DNA of 64,000 bases from Diadema setosum (taxonomy: Eukaryota > Echinodermata > Echinoidea > Diadematoida > Diadematidae). The notes beneath the pieces were generated by a model, which made no database searches, was not told the origin of the DNA, and saw only the letters and a list, made by a program, of their open reading frames with translations. The translations under genes were made by a program, and so were the position numbers. Positions 55,624-64,000 of the stretch are shown one piece after another. Numbering within the stretch: position 1 is the first letter of the stretch; every line of letters starts with the position of its first letter. The stretch spans positions 35,604,723-35,668,722 of the forward strand of contig CM067074.1 in NCBI GenBank assembly GCA_033980235.1. The letters are read 5' to 3'.

Positions 55624-56777
55624 TTCATCAATCTGTCACCACGAATCATCCAGTTGTTGTCACCCTCGCTCTTCCTTCCTTTCATTTCCTTGACAAGTTC
55701 GTTCCTTACTGCACGTTCTTTCTTTGTGAGGTCAGCTTGGATATAGAGATCTTTGTAGTCAGTTGGTCCAAAACGAAGCTTACTAGCCTTCTTCCTTGCT
55801 TCAGCACTGGAATCTGGGTTTGAGAATTCCACAAGCACTGGTCTCGGTCTTGAACTGATATTACTCGAATCCAGTTGCCTTCTTCCCAACCTAACAACAC
55901 GTTTTGCATCTTCTTCAATTTCAAGATAATCCAGCATCCCTCGGATAGAGGCTGTGTCGTAGTACTGCCTCTCTTTACCGTCCTCTGACTCAAACTCTGC
56001 CAATCCATACACAACTATGTTATGTTTTCTTTTTTCCTTTTCGCGTTCTTCCTTAGCCCAATCTTGGAAGATTGACTGGACAGATGAGGCCAGGACATCA
56101 TGAGCAATATCACTGGGTTCCATTCTCTGCTTGTCTTTCAGTGCAACCTTCATTTCTTTGATATCGGATTCCAGACGCTTGCATAACTCTTCCACCTTAG
56201 ACCAACCACTACTCATTTGTTCCAGTCTTTCCAGTCTCCTCGGTGTTTCTCCAAGGAATTTCTTGCACCGTTCCTCAACAATCTGGTCCGTTTTGACGGC
56301 TTCCAGGGCCCTAGATTCACATGATGGGCAGAACCAGTGAGCCGCATTCACCTTAGTGAAAAACCCAAATTCCTGAGAGGACAGGGCACTGCATTTTAAA
56401 CAGAACCATTTTTCACATCGCTCACATTCAATACTGTCATTCCCACCGATGAGCTGTAATTCACAGGTTCCCCCACACATATAACCCGGACTTCCAGAAA
56501 AGCCAGGCTTATCCGCATCCGTGCAAGATCCCGAAGTCCTAGCAGTTGAAGCATCCTTCATGTCAGCAGGTCTTTTCAGGAGTTTGGGTTGAGTCTCTGA
56601 ATTAACAGCGCTACTTGATAAGGATCTCGTTTGAGGTCTATATCGCAAATCATCCTTAGCTGATGACATATTTGGGTCAGAATTTTGAACGATGTACAAT
56701 TGAGCCAAAACAAGGCAAAATTTAAAAAGTAGGAAATTCTCCAAATCATTCATCTTACCTGAAAGAGTATAATTCAA
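55620..56777 (-). CDS. LINE ORF1 protein (PHD finger, RNA-binding type)
   Basis: The 385-residue ORF is intact. About residues 100-155 have CGGTC, then CERCEKWFCLKC and HWFCPSC, a PHD/RING-like zinc finger seen in ORF1 of CR1-superfamily LINEs. A coiled region (about 170-240) follows. The C-terminal half (HNIVVYGLAEFE, VVRLGRR, RPRPVLVEF, KDLYIQADLTKKERAVRN) is the ORF1 domain found in many LINEs, thought to bind RNA. The true start may be an internal Met such as the one before SSAKDDLRYRPQTRS. It ends a few bases into the start of ORF2. Confidence 0.75.
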   Translation of the reverse strand: MNYTLSGKMNDLENFLLFKFCLVLAQLYIVQNSDPNMSSAKDDLRYRPQTRSLSSSAVNSETQPKLLKRPADMKDASTARTSGSCTDADKPGFSGSPGYMCGGTCELQLIGGNDSIECERCEKWFCLKCSALSSQEFGFFTKVNAAHWFCPSCESRALEAVKTDQIVEERCKKFLGETPRRLERLEQMSSGWSKVEELCKRLESDIKEMKVALKDKQRMEPSDIAHDVLASSVQSIFQDWAKEEREKEKRKHNIVVYGLAEFESEDGKERQYYDTASIRGMLDYLEIEEDAKRVVRLGRRQLDSSNISSRPRPVLVEFSNPDSSAEARKKASKLRFGPTDYKDLYIQADLTKKERAVRNELVKEMKGRKSEGDNNWMIRGDRLMK

Positions 56778-56863
56778 GCTTTAATATGAACCCAATTATA
56801 CTAGGATTTTCCCAGAGGAACAAGTTTTTATTCACCGCTGAAGTTTACCATGTCCAGAGCAGC

Positions 56864-59800
56864 GAACGTCCGTGAGGAATAGTACTGCACATACATTTGA
56901 ATACCATTTAACATAGTTTCCAAAGATCTGATTCAGTTCAAAATCCTAACGAAATATCTTAAGGGACATGTGTACTTGATTGCAGAATATTAAGCTTGTA
57001 CTCTTAACCTGTACGTAATGGTAGACAACTGATGATTTAACTACATTCCTAATTTTTGTGGAAATATTGCTCTTCCGCTAAACACTTTCTTAACTTTATG
57101 CGCATTTTACAGAAACTCAATATTTTCACCTCTTATTTCACTATCCCATACTTTAATCCTCACTCCCAAATAATAATATACCTTTTTAAGATGTATCTTA
57201 TCTGGGCAGTCTCTATAACCCAACAAACATAGCATAGTTTTCATCACGGAGGTTCGCATGTAGCTCACGGACGTTCGGAACAAACAAGATATTGAACAAT
57301 GCAGCTCTCTTGAGTTGGAAACGCATTCTACTCACAACAAACAGCAATTTCATGTCGAGAACAAACTCCTCTGCAAAATCCTGAATAGATATTACCAATT
57401 CTCAATTAAGCTTGTTTATCTTCTCATACTGAGGAATCAAAGAAAACAATTTTCCATCTCTCGTAAATGAACGTATATACAAACGTACGTGTAATCTCAG
57501 TGACGTAGTCCATCCTTGAGAACGAATATATTCATCAAAATTTCGCTATCATGAAGTAAATATTCAGGGCCTTACCTTCTTATATAAAGTCTACAATGCA
57601 AAATTTGCTTTTTATATAACGAACATGATCACAGCTAAAATTATGACAAAGAATTAATATAGAAAAACAACAGAAATGTGCTCCGTTATAGAAATACGAA
57701 GTTTAGCTGGGGAGGGCAAACGAACACGTTAGGAAGAAATCCCTCTGTGTTTGCTCCTTGTGTTACACACTGTTACCGAGGAGAATTTGTGTTATTATAT
57801 TAGTCAGAAATAATAATAGGTTCGATACCGCGAAGTTTCGTCATAACAAGACACAATAAGTCCATATAACTTGGATGGATGTTTGTGACTTCGATATCAT
57901 ACAATATGGTTTGTTATAACAAACCTTTTGTAGCGCGTCATTTCGGAGGCTCGTTATTCATACAGTTTGTCAATACGAAAGTTGATAGAGTTCGTATAAT
58001 TATGAAGCTTTTTTATTCGGTAAATGATAGGAATCTCCGAAGGTTAACCGAAAGGCTTATTAATTGGAACATGAAAAATTATGTCCGCTTATCCAAATGT
58101 GGAGAAACAAGTTAACAACTAAAATCCTCCCATTTCAAAACCTCATAATAACCGTTTTCACCTAAACGAATATCAGGCCCATTCCACTTTTAGAAGAACG
58201 GACCTAAAAATAATCATCCTTAATATCTATTTTTCGAAGAACATTTCTAATAACAAACCTCCTGAATTAACTACAACTTTTTTTCCATTCTGGAATAACA
58301 AACCTTTGGACATCAGAGTAACGAATCTTTGGAAGAGCGAACGTATCAAAGTGCAACCTGAAACCTATTCTTAATCATTACTTTTTTTAATATGTGTTTT
58401 CAAAAATAAGCACAAAACAACAAACAAATTGACGATCTCTCTGTCTCTTAAATGTAAAGTGAAAAAAAAATCTTGGAAAAAACTACAAATGAATATTGCT
58501 TTTCATTGATGAGTATAAAACAACACCATGTGATGATAAGCGGAGGAATTGTGTGTTTTCATCAGACAATAATTGTATACTGCATGATTTTTGTTCGCTT
58601 GTGACGGCATTTCGATGAATAAAAAACATAAACAAACAAACAAAAACTTCTCCAGAGGAATTTGGTATAACGGGAGTGCACTGGCATTTCTTTTCTCTGT
58701 GTGTTGGAGCTCGATCCCTTCTCTGTTTCTCAGTCATTTTCGTTCAACTGCTTCCACGTCCTTTTGAAACATTTCCGTTCCTTATTCAACACATGCTTAT
58801 ATACAGACTTCTTCCGTCATTATTCTGAATGCGATTGCGTAGCACTTTTCGGATTTGTTCTGGTTTGTTTTGTTTTGTTTTGTTTTCTGTTTGGTCGCAG
58901 AATGTTCAGGCTATTGAGGGAATGAGAGAAAAATCGTCATGAAGAGATAAATAAGAATGAATTAAGGCATTTAATATCATGACAATTACAGCGAACGTCC
59001 GTTATGGAGACCAAAACTGGATGTGTTCTGTTTGAGACGGCAGCTACCATACTCAAAAGATAAACACTTAGAGCACCTGTCACTAAAAAGTGGCACTGAT
59101 CCTCTTTCTCCTACTATGTAATCCACTGACTTATTCAACCAACGAACATCCGTGAAAAAAATGATTTCCGTTTGTTATTACAGGTAAATTGAGTGCTGAA
59201 CGCTATTCACTTTCGGGTATGAGCGGCTCGGTGATTTGGTAATATTTTCAACTAACATTAATCATATGTGCAGTGATATATTTGTAATTGTCAGAAATTT
59301 CCTTTCTCGGACAGAACGTCCGTGAGCGAAACTTTCAGGACCTGTAACAGTACAAATTGTCTCCAGAACCTCATTAGAAAGAAATTTAAACGCACAAAAA
59401 TTACAGATTACGCAAAATTCAATTTTCCTATAACTTTGTTTTAAGTGTTTAGCTGTTTTTTGTATAATTAGAGGGAAAACAATCGTAAAATTGCGAGTAA
59501 ATTTTCAATTGTTTGTTCATCATGATCACATAACGTCTTAAAAATTCTGAAACTACTGCTCTAAACTCATTTTCTACTTTGTAAAACTTTATTTGTCGCT
59601 ATTGGAGCCAAAAGTTTTAAAGAATACAGGACACTTTCGGGACAAGTTATCCCTATCGGAGGGATTGCATACGTCACGGACGTTCTCTGGAACTATCACG
59701 GACGTTCGTTCTACTACTAGGGTCATGTTCTAGGACGGATAACTAATCAGCAGAGAGTACCTAGCCTTCCTAACTCTTTCAAAAATTTGAAAATGTATTG

Positions 59801-60428
59801 TCAATGCAAATTATAAGAAATTTGACATCCTTACAACATATGTATTGCTCAGAGTGGGATCAGGAGGTGAATTTTCAGAGAAAATATTAATTATTTGCTT
59901 GGTTTTTGGTGAATTGCATGGTCCAAAAACTGCGGACGAACCTCAGTCCGCTCCAAAAATGGCATGCAGCTCCTCGGCTAGAGAGCCAAAGGTAAAATGC
60001 ACCTCCGCCATCAAAGCAAGGTGGTGTCCCACTCGAAAACGTTTTCATCATCACGGACGTTCTTTTTTTTTCTTGGAGGTTCGTCTAAAAATATAATTTC
60101 GGTTCCTATTTGACAAAGGATGGACAGAAAACTCAAAACAAACATATTATCATGTTGCTAGATCTTAGTTGATTACGACTCGGAACAATATCGCCAATAA
60201 CGTTTCATGGGCTACGATCTTTATTACAAAATAGCGGAGGCACGTCCGTGACGAAAACTGAGTATAATTTTGCATAAAAGAATATTACGTCCCATGTACA
60301 GCCAGCAGACGTACAATTTTTGCAGGATATGTTCATTCGGTGGAACACCAAATTTTCGTATACGTTACAGTAGGGACAACAAAGTAGAATTTGCAGCAGC
60401 GATAGAAATAAAAGCATCACGGACGTTC
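56864..60428. repeat. Spaced TCACGGACGTTC motif region
   Basis: The 12-mer TCACGGACGTTC or a near match occurs about ten times in both orientations: 56864, 57244, 57265, 58993, 59144, 59314, 59674, 59696, 60051, 60241 and 60417. The spacing is irregular, the DNA between is not repeated, and no ORF is convincing. Confidence 0.7.
57890..58340. repeat. Degenerate 'AACAAACCTTTGG' repeats
   Basis: TTGTTATAACAAACCTTTTG, GGAGGCTCGTTATTC, AATAACAAACCTTTGG and GTAACGAATCTTTGG are loose copies of a module also seen at 37460-37660. It is non-coding. Confidence 0.45.
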
Positions 60429-62506
60429 TTCTGTTTAGGACTTTGATATTTTAATTGTTCTCTGTAATTTTATACGTGCTCATAAAGTTCTTATAATTTT
60501 GTGGTACATACCCATGATATGTCAGATCCAGAACATGGTCAGATATTAGATGCCAGGTACCATTAAACATGCACATCATCAGTTTGAAAAACATTTTTTT
60601 TTTTTTGGTGAAAATAGCGTTTTTACCGTATTTTTACGCTTTAAGTCCTTGTGAAATGAAAAATATCAGGCAAAAGTCAACCAAACCATATATTTCCTGA
60701 AAGAAAATTTACCAATCTTTGAGATGACATGAAAAAATCTGGTTTCTTAGATCATCCTGGCGTGTTCTAAGGGAAAGAATGTCATAAGTTACGAAAATTG
60801 GCAATTGTACATCGTTCAAAATTCTCACCCATTTGATCACCAAATTATTACTCAATCCTTAATTGAAACTTGAATAAACTTCTTCGATCAAGCACTAATC
60901 AGAAGCAGAGAGACTAAACTGACTGACACTGTGACAGTACTGGTAGATCCTAAATGTCTCAAAGTTCAGCCACAAACCACCACCAAATATGACTGAAAAC
61001 TAACCAAGAATTCCACACATCAGCTCAAAATACAATAAGCCATGCACAAAATGATTCAAACAATAACAAAGCTGGTCGCAACATTAAACACCAAGTCACC
61101 AGAGCACATTGCATGCTAGGCAGTTGGAGTCACAATCCTCACACAAAATGGAATGACTGGGACTGTAGTAACAGCAGCATAGCCAATTATACATACAGGT
61201 TGTTGAAAAGTATCCAATAAAATCAAGGTGAACAACTGGTCATCCTGCATAAATTTTCCTCAATCCTGGTTGTCTAGGTACTGAAAATCCCTGAATATCC
61301 ACTGAAATGTTCAATTCTTCCAAGAAAGAGTTAAAATCTTGAGTACTAAAACACATCTGTCAAGAGCCCAAAATGAAACCATGTTCACTGCTGCACAGCA
61401 CCACACTTTAGGTGTGGTTTACACTATTCTGCGAAGTAAACTTGTGTGTCTGTCTTATAAAAGTATTGAAAAATGTTAATTTCTATTGACTATGTGCATG
61501 TGTTTGATTAGATTAATGAAAAACTTGTTTTCATAATTATGTAAATAATTTTTTAGTGAGTCGCTTACGAAATAGTACATAATTCTACATATGAAATTAG
61601 TATGACGTCAACATTCTCCTACGTCTGCTTGATGCGATTAAATATTCAAAAATTGTATTCACTTACAGGAGGTGCACTTGATTGCGCCTTTAGACAAGAC
61701 AATTATATGCAGTGTCTGTTTGAGTTTATCTTATATACATTTTATCTTCAAATACAAAGTTCGGACCTACCAACTACAATTATGTGTATAATTTTCGATG
61801 ATAATCATATTGCAGGCTTCCGAACTCTTGAATAGTAGAACCTCATTTCATGGTTAAGTTCAGTTTGATAGAGCAACATAAAACAAACGCAACAGTGAAT
61901 GTCTAATCACAAACTTAAAAAAAAAAAGAAAAAAAAAAAAGATCCGACGTTTCACCTGCTTTCTCCGCAGGGATGATGTTGAGCACAGTCGTTCGTTGTT
62001 AAAATTAGATTGCTGAACAATTCAAGAGAGAGAAAATTAGTAATTGTATCCTGCATATCATATTGTTCTAGAATCATTCAAAATTGCAAGTGCATGATAC
62101 TGGTGACTTTATGAAAGGAAGGAGGTTATTGTTACAAATCATTGACAAAATAATATATATTACTATAAACTTTACAATGGAGTTTATGTAACCACCAATG
62201 TAGATGTCAAATTTGCATTCTATCAACCAAGTCAGTGTTCTTGAAATTATATCTAATCTTTTTTGTTTTTGCTTGTCTTAAAAAACGAGCACATAGGCCT
62301 ATATAAAAACTTTGTTCTGTTTGTTGACCTGAAGTGAAGCCAACTTAAACACGCAGTGTAGTTTTCTATGTTTCACCAACGTTGGAGGGGATTTCTCCAC
62401 TTTGCATGCTCAATAAACGAGATTACTAATATACACTATAAAACTATGCTACGTTTCTTCAACTTTTTTGTTTCCTGTTTTGATAATTTTGGACTATAGG
62501 GCGATT

Positions 62507-62543
<37 letters not shown>

Positions 62544-63544
62544 GGAAAAGTGAGAAAAGAATGAAAGGGGAAGCGGATCCATAATATAGAGTAGTACTTT
62601 GATAGGTCTGACGAACCGATTTCAATACAAGTATGGGCAGATCATAGCAAGTGAAAAATTAATAAATCTACGGATCTCGTCTAGATAGTCTGGGATGGAA
62701 TACCATAGTATTATAATGATTAATTTCTGCATTTATGTTTTTGATTATATTACATTTGTTTATAATGATTTTCTTCAATTACAGTATAATTATGTCTCCA
62801 AGTCTGTTGTAGCCCTCAAAGAGTCATTATATTGCTCTGTTTAATCCAGTTTTTACTTTGTTTGTTTGTGTTATCGTCTCAACTGAACTCCATCCATAGA
62901 AAATCAGGTCACTGCATTTGATAATTTGTATATTATTCGATTCAGGTAATGTGCACTCCTTAGTATTGGTCACTGTATAATAGTGTATCAGTCATATCAG
63001 AATTTAGCGAAATATGTCTTCTTTTTAGGGGGCAGTTGGTCTATAAGTACCTTCTAAAAGCTACATTAATAACACTAAATCGCTGTATGAGCCATGAACC
63101 CATCAAACCGCGGCGATGATTTTGATTGAATTCAAAATCCACTCGATTAGAAATATCAAAAGTGTAAATGTACTAATTCTTCATTGGGAAAGTTTAATAG
63201 AACAATTTACTTAAAAAACATATAGATGTCATGTTTAGTTCATTCTTTCAATTGTTTGGCAATTTCCTTTGTATATTATTTCAAATAACACTTTAAAAAT
63301 GTGCGCTAAAAGTTTAAAATATGGTATGAATACATGCAAAGTGATACATGTTCCAACAAAATGAAGAAATAGATAGCACTTCAACAACCCCAAACTAAAC
63401 TGGATAGGAGTCTAAAGAGGATAGTGATGAGTATAAGATTACTTACAGAGTTACTATACCCTCTCCAGCTTCAATAAGCCAGTTCGTTGTTAGCTCATTT
63501 AACATTAAATTTTTTTTCGAGAATGACCTTTCCAAGGTTGTTGC

Positions 63545-63581
<37 letters not shown>

Positions 63582-64000
63582 TTGGTTGAGCACTTCACTT
63601 GTTTATGGCATAAGCTTACCCTAGTTTTATGAAATTCTTGTTCAAAAGAATAAACTAGCATGACCAGGCAACCAAATGGTCAAGGTAATTAACATTCGGC
63701 CAAGCATCCATTTCATTCCCTTGCGTCAAATGTATCACATCTTTATTTCTTTTTCTGAATTCTAGGCTTTAATAGACACTCTGTTGCTGGCAGGCTGGTG
63801 GACGTGCCGTAATTATATTAATAATCATTACATCACAGATGCTTATCTCAGTGAATTTAAAAGCCGACACGCCTGATTGTACAAATGACCCTCTTCTGCT
63901 CATGCGCAAAATAGAACTGCAAAATTTTTTAAAGGTACACAACAGACTCTGTGAATTCGTGTGTTTCTATGGGGCCGCAGATACAGAGACAGTTTCATTC
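60429..64000 (+). other. Gene-free AT-rich stretch
   Basis: No ORF with recognisable content is visible on either strand. It holds A-runs at 61918-61940, (TC)n at 62507-62543, a T-run at 63546-63580 and, near 61943-61990, GATCCGACGTTTCACCTGC followed by TTTCTCCGCAGG, reminiscent of PLE ends. Confidence 0.5.

Larger units (their letters stand above)
51926..56777 (-). mobile_element. Near full-length CR1/L2-like LINE, broken
   Basis: The minus strand carries, in order, ORF1 with a PHD-type finger, the APE endonuclease, RT and the C-terminal region of a non-LTR retrotransposon. RT is interrupted at about 53040-53820 by a LINE in the opposite orientation, and ORF2 also has several frameshifts and a stop. 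Coding parts are listed separately. The 5' end is not defined. The 3' end lies near 51900, where GAAGAAGAA may be the inverted tail. Confidence 0.8.

Noticed and set aside
59845..60096. 83-codon ORF in the TCACGGACGTTC region
   Set aside because: No domain or conserved pattern. One end is the motif itself and a T-run.

Overview
This is animal genomic DNA, not prokaryotic. Genes are split by GT/AG introns, no operons are visible, and most of the window is made of foldback MITEs, LINE fragments, Penelope-like elements (PLEs) and a Gypsy retrotransposon, with many microsatellites. A multi-domain C-type lectin gene, a rhodopsin-type receptor pseudogene and a Gypsy element of the deuterostome Gmr1 type (integrase before reverse transcriptase) together suggest a marine deuterostome, most likely an echinoderm. 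That placement is inference. I cannot name the species.

The one convincing host gene is a + strand C-type lectin gene. Its exons at 6206-6376, 10558-10655 and 21356-21494 build a first C-type lectin domain (CTLD). Exons at 22144-22314, 25237-25328 and 27577-27718 build a second. Splice sites and codon phases agree at every junction, and both domains use the same phase 1 / 1 / 0 / 1 pattern. A possible upstream exon (642-807) and a possible 3' terminal exon (49973-50103) have compatible phases but are weaker. A frameshifted GPCR pseudogene (15757-17714) sits inside the intron between the second and third exons. All other coding material is from mobile elements.

Layout: 0.1-8.6 kb holds TTAA-bounded foldback MITEs, one split by an L2/CR1-like LINE. 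8.6-21.3 kb is introns with hairpins, a hAT-like MITE, the GPCR pseudogene, a LINE fragment and a Harbinger-like element. 22.5-28.1 kb has MITEs, LINE fragments, an 'ACGAG' modular array and (TA)n-embedded MITEs between lectin exons. At 29.0-39.7 kb a PLE appears to be split by a ~10 kb insertion whose ends carry inverted clusters of a 14-base motif. Inside that insertion lies a 6.9 kb Gypsy element with two 1249 bp LTRs that differ at only two noticed sites; it has lost its reverse transcriptase. 39.7-41.6 kb has foldback elements. 42.2-46.3 kb is a giant inverted repeat built from ~170 bp units. 47-51.6 kb has more arrays and MITEs. 51.9-56.8 kb is a nearly complete but broken LINE on the minus strand with another LINE inserted in the opposite direction. 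56.9-60.4 kb holds about ten copies of a 12-base motif. 60.4-64 kb is AT-rich and shows no gene.

The lectin exons would encode a secreted or membrane lectin. The QPN and WND motifs of both domains suggest calcium-dependent glycan binding. The rest of the window records layered insertion: MITEs into introns, LINEs into MITEs and LINEs, and a Gypsy element into a TIR-like element that sits in a PLE.
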